NCBI GenBank assembly: GCA_029168955.1
Contig: JAPDOI010000173.1
Coordinates: 310,001-374,000 of the forward strand
From: Aplectana chamaeleonis
Lineage: Eukaryota > Nematoda > Chromadorea > Rhabditida > Cosmocercidae
Direction of reading: 5' to 3'
DNA: 64,000 bases
The stretch's first letter is position 1. The number at the start of each line of letters is the position of its first letter. The notes under the pieces are model-generated. The model worked only from the letters and a program-made list of their open reading frames with translations, searched no databases and was not told where the DNA came from. Below are positions 11,125 through 23,053 of this stretch, in pieces. The position numbers were made by a program, and so were the translations under genes.

Positions 11125-11849
11125 GGCTTGTAGGCCGAATACACAGAAAGGCAAGCGCCCAGGAGCAGTCCGGCTGACTAAACGCACTGTACGCGGCGCT
11201 CCAGACGTGAGCGTAGCGGTTTTCCGTCGCGCGCGTCGTACCCGTCAAACTCTCACTGGATGCCTCTCTTTCTGTGTTCGACCAACGTGCCCGTCGGAGC
11301 TCTTGATTTCCGGTGGAAATTCAAAAGCTGCTTTTATCGTGAGCACCCAGCTAGACTAGTCTCACTCCACTCCTGTAGCCTCACGAGTGAAACCATTCAA
11401 TCGCAGTTTGAAGTAAGCGAAATAAAAATCTCGAGTTTGCTACCCGCCCCGGATCGACTAGGCTGGGTCGCGCTGACCGCAAGCCCCTTTCAGAGTATGT
11501 CAATCTTTTGCGGGTCCATCACACCTTGCACTGCTCGAAAAGACGCCCAAATTTGTATCTCTAGCACTGGTTTTTACGGAAACTTTGATTAGGGGTGAGG
11601 GAATCAACAGAATTATCTCCGGCGAGGGATTGGCTGAAGCCTTTTCGAACTTGTGAGGGACTCCTGCACAGATCACATACAGAACAGGGCCACTGGCGTT
11701 TTCTGATCGCCTGAGGCTTTTAAGTAGTTTCGATATATGAGATTTTACCTTCCTGTAAAGGCTAGTGTAACGCCAGGCACTTAGTAACTGGCAGATATTG
11801 CATGGAATACCACATCACTAAACAAATGTTGGTGTATTATATCACAAAA
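11125..11849. other. no gene recognised
   Basis: A weak inverted match (ACACAGAAAG at 11140 and CTTTCTGTGT at 11270) is too short to call. Two overlapping 110-aa open frames lack any recognised motif. Confidence 0.35.
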
Positions 11850-11945
11850 CAGGTTTTGCCGTTTGCCGTTTGCCGGTCATTTTTGGGGTTTGCCGTTGCC
11901 GTTGCCGTTTGCCGAAATTTCAAATTCCTTTGCCGCACACCCCTG
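11850..11945 (-). repeat. cap-plus-word repeat (GCCG words), reversed
   Basis: Plus strand shows TTTGCCGTTTGCCG words ending in TGCCGCACACCCCTG, the reverse complement of the cap seen at 9504. Confidence 0.6.
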
Positions 11946-11946
11946 A

Positions 11947-12096
11947 TAGGGGCTCTCTACACGCAGAGGGAGGAGGTGTCCCATTATCGCAGTTTGACAC
12001 GTTATGCTACGCAATGTAAGCGTAGTGGTTCCGAGGGGAATTAGAGTCGCAAAAAGCTAGTCAACTCCTCCTTCCGTGTGTCGAGAGCCCCTATAA
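11947..12096. mobile_element. 150-bp MITE, same family as 13246-13399
   Basis: The ends TAGGGGCTCTCTACACGCAG and the reverse complement of GTGTGTCGAGAGCCCCTA pair. The internal GTAGTGG and TCGCAAAAAG blocks match the nested element at 13246-13399. A target duplication is not clear at this copy. Confidence 0.65.
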
Positions 12097-13032
12097 CGTT
12101 GTTTCCACCACGAATGACAACCTACCTCGGCGGTCTTGTCCATTCACTAGATTAAATTTTCCAAGGCGTGCATACAATGTATAGGAAGAAGAATCGGAAC
12201 TCTCCACTGCAGAGGTTGAGTACAGTCCACCGCCTCGGAAAGTGGCGGTGATGCGGTTGCGGACAATACACTATGTTTACGGTGAATTTCTTAGTGCTTG
12301 GCCAGAATCAGCTGTTTTCGCAGATTTGTTGTTGCTTTCCTAGCTGGTTATTCAAGAAGACGAAATGAGAGGCTTTTAGGAGCAGTTAGAATGGTACAGG
12401 AAAAATGGCTGCGTCTGTGTTGCTGCTGATGCGCCGCACACGTTCAAATCAGACAGCCGACTTGCTCCTAGGCGCCTTCCTGTCTGTAAACTCAAACACC
12501 AATCCACGTTCCTTGCTCTTCAGGATTTTTTGTTTACTCTGCATTTTGGTTTTTTATTGCTAAGAAAACTAGGTAGGGTTTGTGCATGAGCGGTGGTTAT
12601 TTTTTGCGCGCTTTGAAAGCATTCTCATCTTAGAGCTTCAGTTGAATGTTTTTAGGGGAATTAGAGCAACAGCCACTTTTTTTTTGCTCAAATCAAGAGC
12701 ACGGAGGAATTTTCGATGTGAATCATCCTAATCAACAAGGAAAACAACAGTTCATGAGTAAATAATTCCTGGGCCCGTAAAAAACCCAAGTCAGCCGGGC
12801 GAAGACGGTTGGCGGCACCCGGCTGGCTGTAGCAAGCAATTACGATCGAGGGCTGTGCCTAGTCGTATTGTTGCCGGATGCATGCGACGAATTCAGTAGT
12901 GGACTGTTCCGCGAGGGGTTGATTTTCTCAGAGAACTCATCATATCCGCCCTTCGCCAGAGAGTATGGCCTGTCTCAGATCCAAAATGTACCAGAACTTC
13001 ACCAGAAGTTTCCCAGTAATCTCTGGCAGACG
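12097..13032. other. no gene recognised; one short hairpin
   Basis: The only local structure is a CAGCCGGG...CCCGGCTGG inverted pair at about 12792-12828. No coding or splice signal convinces. Confidence 0.4.
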
Positions 13033-13487
13033 TGCAATCAAAGTGTGCGAATGAGAATGGCGGCCCACGCGGCCGGCGTGCTTGGCAGGCGGCCGTCGCA
13101 TGTGCCGCTCTCGGACGAGTGATGGATTTCAACGACGGCCATCCCCTCTCCCCACGTCTGCAGAGTTCATTGATCGGCGCAGTGCTTGCTGCCAGCCGGT
13201 GCCGGCCCCGTTCGTAGTCGATGGCGGTGGGGGACGTTTCGCATGGGGACAGGGGCTGTCTACACACCGAGGGAGGAGTTGTCCCGTTTTTGAAGTTTGA
13301 AACGTCACGCCACTTAACGCGAGCGAAGTGGTCCCGAGTGGAATCAGAGCCGCAAAAGGCGGGACAATCCTCCTTCGGTGTGTTGAGAGCTCCTGTCCCT
13401 TTCGCATGCTCGTCCGGAAACGGCGAACGCGACGGCCGCCTGCCAAGCACGCCAGCCGCATGGACCGCCATTCCCGTTCAGACACAC
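13033..13487. mobile_element. GC-rich foldback MITE carrying a nested MITE
   Basis: Left arm AAGTGTGCGAATGAGAATGG...GGCAGGCGGCCGTC matches the reverse complement of the right arm ending ACACACTTTA. The shorter sibling at 53059-53283 shares arms and core but lacks the 154-bp insert at 13246-13399, so it serves as the empty site. Confidence 0.8.
13246..13399. mobile_element. Mutator-type MITE, 154 bp, 9-bp target duplication
   Basis: TTTCGCATG occurs directly on both sides (13237-13245 and 13400-13408). The sibling at 53059-53283 reads TTTTCGCATGCTCG without the insert. Inverted ends begin GGGACAGGGGCTGTCTACAC and extend about 40 bases. A 9-bp duplication with long inverted ends is the hallmark of Mutator-like elements. 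Confidence 0.88.
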
Positions 13488-13499
13488 TTTATCTTTATT

Positions 13500-14210
13500 T
13501 CATTAAAATCAACTTGAGAACTCGACCACAATCGCCCAATTCCTTTAACGAGAACACGCGCGCATGCTGGAACGATTGCGCAAACGCTGTGTATGCAGTG
13601 ACACGCACGTGTAATCACATACATATTCGCAGACACGCGAGCATACTCACGCGCACTATTACGTACAATCAGCAGGGATAGCACTGTTACTTTCCATCCT
13701 TTATTGTGCATTGGCGCAAGCTCTGCTCACTTGAGATAGAATTGCGCCAACGCTCAAAAAGGACGCCAAGTATTAATGTAACCCTTGCTGGCTTTCAAAC
13801 ACATGCACGCGCACATGCTCTTACACATGCGTATGTTCATGCGCATACAATCACCCGCGTTCACACATTTCCTCTGTTCTCTGTGTTACCAAATCTTTCG
13901 CGTGCTTGTACAGAGCGAGGGCAGAGACCGCGAGAAAGTGCGGATAGAAATAGACGCAGCATACGCGAGCAGAAGCAAGCGATAAATAGAAATGAATTTG
14001 ACTTTAAAATAGAGGACAGGAGCAACTTGCATGAAATTACGAGCACGTTTGCGCAAATACACCCGCTGGCACAAACGCGCGTGCACACACGCGTGTACAA
14101 GCACACACACTTAAAGTCGTTCACATATGCACACACGGTGTGACCAACGCGTGTGCGCACACACACACATTAACACACAAGAGTGTTCACATATCTACGA
14201 GCGCAAGCGT
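13500..14210. repeat. alternating purine-pyrimidine (CA/CG)-rich tract
   Basis: Words such as ACACGCGCGTGCACACACGC recur over 700 bases, densest at 14080-14180. This is imperfect CA/GT and CG microsatellite. It keeps several overlapping frames open without coding meaning. A short hairpin MITE copy lies inside at 13677-13785. Confidence 0.65.
13677..13785. mobile_element. hairpin MITE (GGCGCAA family), diverged copy
   Basis: TTACTTTCC...TTGGCGCAAGCTCTG and AATTGCGCCAACG...AAGTATTAAT match the layout of the copies at 32094-32208, 35515-35652 and 55322-55461. Confidence 0.5.
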
Positions 14211-14374
14211 AGGCATAACCATATTTATAGTAGTGCCATAAATTCCAGCCGACAAAAAGAAGGTGCTAGCATCTTCCTCGACAGTTTCCGACAGTCGGCG
14301 ACTCTGCAATAGGCGTCACTCTGGGCGCGATCACTTAACGACTATCGCAACCAACTTACGCGCGATCACCTCCA

Positions 14375-17300
14375 CGACGTCTTGACGACGTCTTGAGCCC
14401 TACCTACTCTCCACGGAGTTCTGGTCTTCTGGAGTCTTAAGTACTTTTCACGGCGTTCTGACGACATCAACTGAAGTCCCATATGTTTTCCACGACGTCC
14501 TGATAGCGTCATCTCAAGCCCTGCTAATTTCCACGACGTCCTGCTGGCGTCATCTGGGGTCCTAACAACTTTCTACGCTGTTCTGACGACATCATCTGAA
14601 GCCCTATCTGTTTTAAACGACGTCCTGCTGACGTCATCTGGAATCCTAACAACTTTCCATGACGTTCTGACGACATCACCTGAAGCCCTATCTGTTTTCC
14701 ACGACGTTCTGATAACGTCATCTGAAGCCCTGCTGATTTCCACGACGTTTTGACGACATCAGAGCCCTATCTGTTTTCCACGACGTCCTGAGAACATCAT
14801 GTAAAGCCCTGCTGATTTCCACGGCGTCCTGCTGACGTCATCTGGAGCCCTAACAACTTTCTACGCGGTTCTGACGACATCATCTGAAGCCCTATCTGTT
14901 TCAAACGACGTCCTGCTGACGTCATCTGGAGTCCTAACAACTTTCTACGTTGTTCTGACGACATCATCTGGAGCCCTATCTGTTTTAAACGACGTCCTGC
15001 TGACGTCATCTGGAGTCCTAACAACTTTTCATGACGTTCTGACGACATCACCTGAAGCCCTATCTGTTTTCCACGACCTTCTGATAACGTCATCTGGAGT
15101 CCTAACAACTTTCCATGACGTTCTGACGACATCCCCTGAAGCCCTATCTGCTTTCCACGACGTTCTGATAACGTCATCTGAAGCCCTGCTGATTTCCACG
15201 ACGTTTTGACGACATCAGAGCCCTATCTGTTTTCCACGACGTCCTGAGAACGTCATGTAGAGCCCTGCTGATTTCCACGGCGTCCTGCTGACGTCATCTG
15301 GAGCCCTAACAACTTTCTACGCTGTTCTGACGACATCATCTGAAGCCCTATCTGTTTTAAACGACGTCCTGCTGACGTCATCTAGAGTCCTAACAACTTT
15401 CTACGCTGTTCTGACGACATCATCCGAAGCCCTATCTGTTTTAAACGACGTCCTGCTGACGTCATCTGGAGTCCTAACAACTTTCCATGACGTTCTGACG
15501 ACATTTCCTGAAGCCCTATCTGTTTTCCACGACGTTCTGATAACGTCATCTGAAGCCCTGCTGATTTACACGACGTCCTGACGACATCATCTGGAGCTCT
15601 ATCTGCTTTCCACGACGTCCTGATAACGTCATCTGTAGCCCTATCTGTTTCAAACGACGTCCTGCTGACGTCATCTGGAGTCCTAACAACTTTCTACGCT
15701 GTTCTGACGACATCATCTGGAGCCCTATCTGTTTTAAACGACGTCCTGCTGACGTCATCTGGAGTCCTAACAACTTTTCATGACGTTCTGACGACATCAC
15801 CTGAAGCCCTATCTGTTTTCCACGACGTTCTGATAACGTCATCTGGAGCCCTATCTGCTTTCCACGACGTCCTGATAACGTCATCTGTAGCCCTATCTGT
15901 TTCAAACAACGTCCTGCTGACGTCATCTGGAGTCCTAACAACTTTCTACGCTGTTCTGACGACATCATCTGGAGCCCTATCTGTTTTAAACGACGTCCTG
16001 CTGACGTCATCTGGAGTCCTAACAACTTTTCATGACGTTCTGACGACATCACCTGAAGCCCTATCTGTTTTCCACGACGTTCTGATAACGTCATCTAAAC
16101 CCCGGCTGATTTACACGACGTCCTGACGACATCATCTGGAGCTCTATCTGTTTTCCACGACGTCCTGATAACGTCATCTGAAGCCCTGCTGATTTCCACG
16201 GCGTCCTGCTGACGTCATCTGGAGCCCTAATAACTTTCCACGACGTTCTCACGACATCATCTGGAGCCCTATCTGTTTCAAACGACGTCCTGCTGACGTC
16301 ATCTGGAATCCTAACAACTTTTCATGACGTTCTGACGACATCACCTGAAGCCCTATCTGTTTTCCACGACCTTCTGATAACGTCATCTAAACCCCGGCTG
16401 ATTTACACGACGTCCTGACGACATCATCTGGAGCTCTATCTGTTTTCCACGACGTCCTGATAACGTCATCTGAAGCCCTGCTGATTTCCACGGCGTCCTG
16501 CTGACGTCATCTGGAGCCCTAATAACTTTCCACGACGTTCTCACGACATCATCTGGAGCCCTATCTGTTTCAAACGACGTCCTGCTGACGTCATCTGGAA
16601 TCCTAACAACTTTTCATGACGTTCTGACGACATCACCTGAGGCCCTATCTGTTTTCCACGACGTTCTGATAACGTCATCTGAAGCCCTGCTGATTTCCAC
16701 GACATTTTGACGACATCATCTGGAGCCCTATCTGTTTTCCACGACGTCCTGATAACGTCATGTAAAGCCCTGCTGATTTCCACGGCGTCCTGCTGACGTC
16801 ATCTGTAGCCCTAACAACTTTCTACGCTGTTCTGACGACATCATCCGAAGCCCTATCTGTTTTCCACGACGTTCTAATAACGTCATCTGAAGCCCTGCTG
16901 ATTTCCACGACATTTTGACGACATCATCTGGAGCCCTATCTGTTTTCCACGACGTCCTGATAACGTCATGTAAAGCCCTGCTGATTTCCACGGCGTCCTG
17001 CTGACGTCATCTGTAGCCCTAACAACTTTCTACGCTGTTCTGACGACATCATCTGGAGCTCTATCTGTTTTCCACCACGTTCTGATAACGTCATCTGAAG
17101 CCCTGCTGATTTCCACGACATTTTGACGACATCATCTGGAGCCCTATCTGTTTTCCACGACGTCCTGATAACGTCATGTAAAGCCCTGCTGATTTCCACG
17201 ACGTCCTGATAACGTCATCTGAAGCCCTGCTGATTTCCACGGCGTCCTGCTGACGTCATCTGGAGCCCTAATAACTTTCCACGACGTTCTCACGACATCA

Positions 17301-20300
17301 TCTGGAGCCCTATCTGTTTCAAACGACGTCCTGCTGACGTCATCTGGAATCCTAACAACTTTTCATGACGTTCTGACGACATCACCTGAGGCCCTATCTG
17401 TTTTCCACGACGTTCTGATAACGTCATCTGAAGCCCTGCTGATTTCCACGACATTTTGACGACATCATCTGGAGCCCTATCTGTTTTTCACGACGTCCTG
17501 ATAACGTCATCTGAAGCCCTATCTGATTTCCACGACGTCCTGCTGACGTCATCTGTAGCCCTAACAACTTTCTACGCTGTTCTGACGACATCATCCGAAG
17601 CCCTATCTGTTTTCCACGACGTTCTGATAACGTCATCTGAAGACGTCATGTAACGCCCTGCTGATTTCCACGGCGTCCTGCTGACGTCATCTGTAGCCCT
17701 AACAACTTTCTACGCTGTTCTGACGACATCATCTGGAGCTCTATCTGTTTTCCACGACGTCCTGATAACGTCATCTGAAGCCCTGCTGATTTCCACGGCG
17801 TCCTGCTGACGTCATCTGGAGCCCTAATAACTTTCCACGACGTTCTCACGACATCATCTGGAGCCCTATCTGTTTCAAACGACGTCCTGCTGACGTCATC
17901 TGGAATCCTAACAACTTTTCATGACGTTCTGACGACATCACCTGAGGCCCTATCTGTTTTCCACGACGTTCTGATAACGTCATCTGAAGCCCTGCTGATT
18001 TCCACGACATTTTGACGACATCATCTGGAGCCCTATCTGTTTTCCACGACGTCCTGATAACGTCATGTAAAGCCCTGCTGATTTCCACGGCGTCCTGCTG
18101 ACGTCATCTGTAGCCCTAACAACTTTCTACGCTGTTCTGACGACATCATCCGAAGCCCTATCTGTTTTCCACGACGTCCTGATAACGTCATCTGTAGCCC
18201 TATCTGTTTCAAACGACGTCCTGCTGACGTCATCTGTAGCCCTAACAACTTTCTACGCTGTTCTGACGACATCATCCGAAGCCCTATCTGTTTTCCACGA
18301 CGTTCTGATAACGTCATCTGAAGCCCTGCTGATTTCCACGACATTTTGACGACATCATCTGGAGCCCTATCTGTTTTCCACGACGTCCTGATAACGTCAT
18401 GTAAAGCCCTGCTGATTTCCACGGCGTCCTGCTGACGTCATCTGGAGCCCTAACAACTTTCTACGCTGTTCTGACGACATCATCCGAAGCCCTATCTGTT
18501 TTCCACGACGTTCTGATAACGTCATCTGAAGCCCTGCTGATTTCCACGACGTTCTGACGACATCACCTGAGGCCCTATCTGTTTTCCACGACGTTCTGAT
18601 AACGTCATCTGAAGCCCTGCTGATTTCCACGACGTTTTGACGACATCATCTGGAGCCCTATCTGTTTTCCACGACGTCCTGATAACGTCATGTAAAGCCC
18701 TGCTGATTTCCACGGCGTCCTGCTGACGTCATCTAGAGTCCTAACAACTTTCTACGCTGTTCTGACGACATCATCCGAAGCCCTATCTGTTTTTCACGAC
18801 GTTCTGATAACGTCATCTGAAGCCCTGCAGATTTCCACGACGTTTTGACGACATCATCTGGAGCCCTATCTGTTTTCCACGACGTCCTGATGACGTCATC
18901 TGGAATCCTAACAACTTTTCATGACGTTCTGACGACATCACCTGAAGCCCTATCTGTTTTCCACGACGTTCTGATAACGTCATCTAAACCCCGGCTGATT
19001 TACACGACGTCCTGACGACATCATCTGGAGCTCTATCTGTTTTCCACGACGTTCTGATAACGTCATCTGAAGCCCTGCTGATTTCCACGGCGTCCTGCTG
19101 ACGTCATCTGGAGCCCTAATAACTTTCCACGACGTTCTCACGACATCATCTGGAGCCCTATCTGTTTCAAACGACGTCCTGCTGACGTCATCTGGAATCC
19201 TAACAACTTTCCATGACGTTCTGACGACATCACCTGAAGCCCTATCTGTTTTCCACGACGTTCTGATAACGTCATCTGAAGCCCTGCTGATTTCCACGAC
19301 GTTTTGACGACTTCATCTGGAGCCCTATCTGTTTTCCACGACGTCCTGATAACGTCATGCAAAGCCCTGCTGATTTCCACGGCGTCCTGCTGACGTCATC
19401 TGGAGCCCTAACAACTTTCTACGCTGTTCTGACGACATCATCTGAAGTCCTATCTAATTCAAACGACGTCCTGCTGACGTCATCTGGAGTCCTAACAACT
19501 TTCTACGCTGTTCTGACGACATCATCTGGAGCCCTATCTGTTTTAAACGACGTCCTGCTGACGTCATCTGGAGTCCTGACAACTTTCCATGACGTTCTGA
19601 CGTCATCACCTGAAGCCCTATCTGTTTTCCACGACGTTCTGATAACGTTATCTGAAGCCCTGCTGATTTACACGACGTCCTGACGACATCATCTGGAGCC
19701 CTATCTGCTTTCCACGACGTCCTGATAACGTCATCCGAAGCCCTGCTGGTTTCCACGGCGTCCTGCTGACGTCATCTGGAGCCCTAACAACTTTCTACGC
19801 TGTTCTGACGACATCATCTGAAGTCCTATCTAATTCAAACGACGTCCTGCTGACGTCATCTGGAGTCCTAACAACTTTCTACGCTGTTCTGACGACTTCA
19901 TCTGGAGCCCTATCTGTTTTCCACGACGTCCTGATAACGTCATGCAAAGCCCTGCTGATTTCCACGGCGTCCTGCTGACGTCATCTGGAGCCCTAACAAC
20001 TTTCTACGCTGTTCTGACGACATCATCTGAAGTCCTATCTAATTCAAACGACGTCCTGCTGACGTCATCTGGAGTCCTAACAACTTTCTACGCTGTTCTG
20101 ACGACATCATCTGGAGCCCTATCTGTTTTAAACGACGTCCTGCTGACGTCATCTGGAGTCCTGACAACTTTCCATGACGTTCTGACGTCATCACCTGAAG
20201 CCCTATCTGTTTTCCACGACGTTTGATAACGTCATCTAAAGCCCGGCTGATTTACACGACGTCCTGACGACATCATCTGGAGCCCTATCTGTTTTCCACG

Positions 20301-20735
20301 ACGTCCTGATAACGTCATCCGAAGCCCTGCTGGTTTCCACGGCGTCCTGCTGACGTCATCTGGAGCCCTAACAACTTCCTACGTTGTTCTGACGACATCA
20401 TCTGAAGCCCTATCTGTTTTAAACGACGTCCTGCTGACGTCATCTAGAGTCCTAACAACTTTCTACGCTATTCTGACGACATCATCCGAAGCCCTATCTG
20501 TTTTCCACGACGTTCTGATAACGTTATCTGAAGCCCTGCTGATTTACACGACGTCCTGACGACATCATCTGGAGCCCTATCTGCTTTCCACGACGTCCTG
20601 ATAACGTCATCTGAAGCCCTGCTGATTTCCACGGCGTCCTGCTGACGTCATCTGGAGCCCTAATAACTTTCCACGACGTTCTCACGACATTCTCTGGAGC
20701 TCTATCTACTTTCCACGACGTCCTGATGACGTCGT
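14375..20735. repeat. 6.3-kb satellite array, 41-42 bp monomer, CRE-rich
   Basis: The array is a head-to-tail run of monomers of the form TTTCCACGACGTCCTGATAA followed by CGTCATCTGAAGCCCTATCTG, 42 bases, with a 41-base variant ending CCCTGCTGA. Many monomers contain the perfect palindrome TGACGTCA (the cAMP-response element consensus); others carry TAACGTCATC or TGACGACATC. Higher-order units are visible: a five-monomer block of about 208 bases repeats near 16750, 16960 and 17170, and a longer block is duplicated (19380-19680 and 19970-20220). Because 42 is a multiple of three and the monomer lacks stops in several frames, both strands show open frames with a 14-residue period. These break where 41-base monomers shift the frame, so I do not call them genes. 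Confidence 0.95.
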
Positions 20736-20821
20736 CGAAAGTTTTGAATCCCGGGTGTCGAAGCTTTGCGTCTCTCGTATCGGTATTCTTGAGCAGTAGA
20801 CCGAGATTATACAGCTTTATT

Positions 20822-20853
20822 CGGCTTACGTTTCGGCAATCACGCCTTCGTCA
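20822..20853 (-). ncRNA. hammerhead-like motif, inverted copy
   Basis: The minus strand reads CTGACGA, then AGGC-loop-GCC, then GAAAC, identical to the motif at 21778-21810. It sits in the left inverted end of the element. Confidence 0.4.
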
Positions 20854-20856
20854 GAG

Positions 20857-21531
20857 CCGCAGAAGACCGCCTCAGTAGGATTAGCACAGCGAATAGTCCA
20901 ACAAAACGGTTACCCTGCCAGAGGATCCAACAGTTTCCGACGGCGACCACCCAGAGCGATCAGCGATGACGAGGGGAGGTCAAAAATAGGGTTTACTGTG
21001 CCCTTCGTTACCGAAGAGCTAAGCGCAGCAATACGCTTCTGTATACGGAAAGCAGACCTCCAGGACTCAGTACGGCTAATCGAGATCCCTCCTCAAAACC
21101 TCAAAGGACAATTGATTCGAAACCGACTGTATGACCGCTTCTGCATGACGCCATCGTGTGTGGTCTGCCCAAACGGAAGGGAAGGGGATTGCGCTAGCAC
21201 AGGGGTGGTTTACCTAATCACTTGCCAGATGTGCAAAGAGGAATATGTAGGAGAGACAGGCAGGGCTCTCTGCGTTAGGGTTAAAGAACACGTGGATGGC
21301 ATGAAAAAGTGCAAGGTATCCACTCCTCTGGGAGAGCACCGGGTGCGCGTACGTTGAAACAGCTGTTTCGATATTGCAGTCACGATACTTGCGCGCGAAT
21401 CAGAGATTTCCGCACGCAGAACCCTTGAGGCATTTTGGATAAACCCCAAAAGTCCAAAGATCAATAGAAAGGACGACTGTGTGGACATTACTCAAGAACT
21501 AGCCCCTTTTGTTGACCTTTGTGGGTTTTGA
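20857..21531 (+). pseudogene. Penelope-like GIY-YIG endonuclease domain, one nonsense codon
   Basis: One frame runs from the left inverted end to TGA at 21529-21531 with a single stop (TGA at about 21355, in HRVRVR*NSC). Visible in order are FVTEELSAAIRFCI, RNRLYDRFC, the C-x2-C pair SCVVC followed by GDC, GVVYLITCQMCKEEYVGETG (the GIY-YIG core, here VYL...YVG), VRVKEHVDG, and a C-terminal RRTLEAFWINP...LAPFVDL block. Penelope-like elements join a reverse transcriptase to this nuclease; the reverse transcriptase is missing here, so this is a 5' truncation as is usual for such retroelements. It is closely related in layout to the copies at 121-598 and 45234-46587. Confidence 0.85.
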
Positions 21532-21777
21532 TCTGCTAATGAGCTTGATCAGCCTTCTGAAGGCTAACGAGGTGGGTGGTCCGATATGGTCCCACTCATT
21601 CACCCGCCATCTAAGACCATCTGAGGGTGTCTGGCAGGCTTCAGTCTGCATACTAAGGGCTAGCTTTTCATTATGCCATACGATGTCGCTTTTCTCAGTT
21701 TTCTATTGAAATAGTCCTATCGTTCTGAAATAGTGCTTGGACGGCTAGTTTCCTTATGTATCTTTGGCTTCCACGCT

Positions 21778-21810
21778 CTGACGAAGGCGTGATTGCCGAA
21801 ACGTAAGCCG
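21778..21810 (+). ncRNA. hammerhead-ribozyme-like core in Penelope-like element end
   Basis: CTGACGA (21778-21784), a GGC/GCC stem with a short loop (21786-21797) and GAAA (21798-21801) match the conserved hammerhead core CUGANGA-stem II-GAAA. Penelope-like elements are known to carry such motifs in their terminal repeats. Stem I and the cleavage triplet are not convincing here, so activity is doubtful. Confidence 0.5.
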
Positions 21811-21935
21811 AATAAAGCTGTATAATCTCGGTATACTGCTCAAGAATACCGATACGATATACTATTTATTATGCCGAGATTCATGGAAAGTCGAACGTGG
21901 AGTATACTCTGCGTCTCTTCCCGAATTCCAGCTCG

Positions 21936-21967
21936 AGTCGTAAGTTGCAATTTTGTAACTTACGACT
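21936..21967. repeat. 11-bp perfect hairpin
   Basis: AGTCGTAAGTT and AACTTACGACT flank a 10-base loop, 26 bases after the Penelope-like insertion. Confidence 0.6.
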
Positions 21968-22338
21968 TGGGCTGAAAATACTCTCCAATAGCAGTGCTAT
22001 TTCGTAGCACGCTAGAATCCGGATGATTATACGAGTTCATCTGATTTCAAGGGGGGGGGGTAAGCGCTATGCCCGAAATGGGCGGGGCGGGGCTGAGTCG
22101 GCTGTCACCAACTGCCCAGGTGGCCGGTCGTAAACGGAGGCGCGAGAAACGCAATTATAGCGTTGCACTCACTACGACATCGTCGACCAACTAATGAGCC
22201 ATCCAAGCCAATCGATTTAATTTTATCATGGGATACTGTGTATAGAAACATCTGATTACCAATCTTTTATTATCACTATCATCATTAAATATTATGCACA
22301 TTTTTAATAATAGATGTCCCTCCAAATATCTATATACA

Positions 22339-22544
22339 TAGAGTGGGGTCCATCAAGAGTGTCTCATTCACTTATCAATGAGAAGCGGTCGATTGGAGAT
22401 CAATGAACATGAAACTCGTTGCAGCACAACTGTCCTCGCTCAAACGGTATCGAGCGTGATGGAATGGGATTCATGCACATTGATCCCCAGCCGACCGCTT
22501 CTTATTGATAAGTAAATGAGACACTCTCGGTGGACTCCACTATA
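22339..22544. mobile_element. nested MITE with about 70-bp inverted repeats
   Basis: Left GTCCATCAAGAGTGTCTCAT and right ATGAGACACTCTCGGTGGAC pair, continuing through CTTATCAATGAGAAGCGGTC. TA flanks suggest a Tc1/mariner-type target. Confidence 0.8.
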
Positions 22545-22912
22545 TAATGTGGTTTTATTACAAATACTACAACTTCCAAAGAAGAACTACGCAAATTATC
22601 CCGTGACATGCAAATATCGTCACACAGAAACGCTAGAATTTAGTAAGAGAACAAAAAAGCCCAATAACAAGAAAACAAAATGAAGAACAAAGTATATACG
22701 ACTATATAATGACACAATTTGAAGACCTCTCGCTTTTGCCCTCCATTGCAGATCGCCTTTTTTTGTTATATTGATTAAATTTTTTTCGAGAAATAAATAG
22801 AATAACGATTTTTAAAGTTATTTCGGTCATTCTAAGAATATACTGGAACTTTGCGTCGGTTTCCAAATATTTTAATGTCGTGACACGAAGTCGGCCGACT
22901 TTTCGAGAAATC

Positions 22913-23053
22913 TAAGGGGCTGAGCAGAGTGCTATCGGGGCGTGGCGCGACTTAATTGTGGACTGCCGTATCCATAGATCGCGGCGATCTATCAATACGG
23001 CAGCCCATCATCACGTCGCACCGCGCCCTGATGGCACTCTGCTCAGCCCCTAG
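22913..23053. mobile_element. nested palindromic MITE, TAA-type
   Basis: GGGGCTGAGCAGAGTGC at the left and GCACTCTGCTCAGCCCC at the right are perfect inverted ends. The core pairs GCCGTAT...ATACGGC around GATCGCGGCGATC. It is the same family as 62625-62755. Confidence 0.85.

Larger units (their letters stand above)
20776..21909 (+). mobile_element. 5'-truncated Penelope-like element with inverted ends, 9-bp duplication
   Basis: TGCGTCTCT lies on both sides (20767-20775 and 21910-21918). About 80 bases at the left (TCGGTATTCTTGAGCAG... to the TCGTCAGAGC block) recur inverted at 21775-21860. The interior encodes only the C-terminal GIY-YIG part of the Penelope-like protein. The tail TTATTATGCCGAGATTCATG (about 21866) matches the tail of the third copy near 46972. 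Insertion took place at the edge of the satellite array. Confidence 0.8.

Noticed and set aside
14524..20226. Many overlapping open frames on both strands with 14-residue repeats (MTLSERRGKQIGLQ-type) in the satellite
   Set aside because: They follow from a 42-base monomer without stops. 41-base monomers shift the frame and break them, both strands are equally open, and there is no start or splice context.
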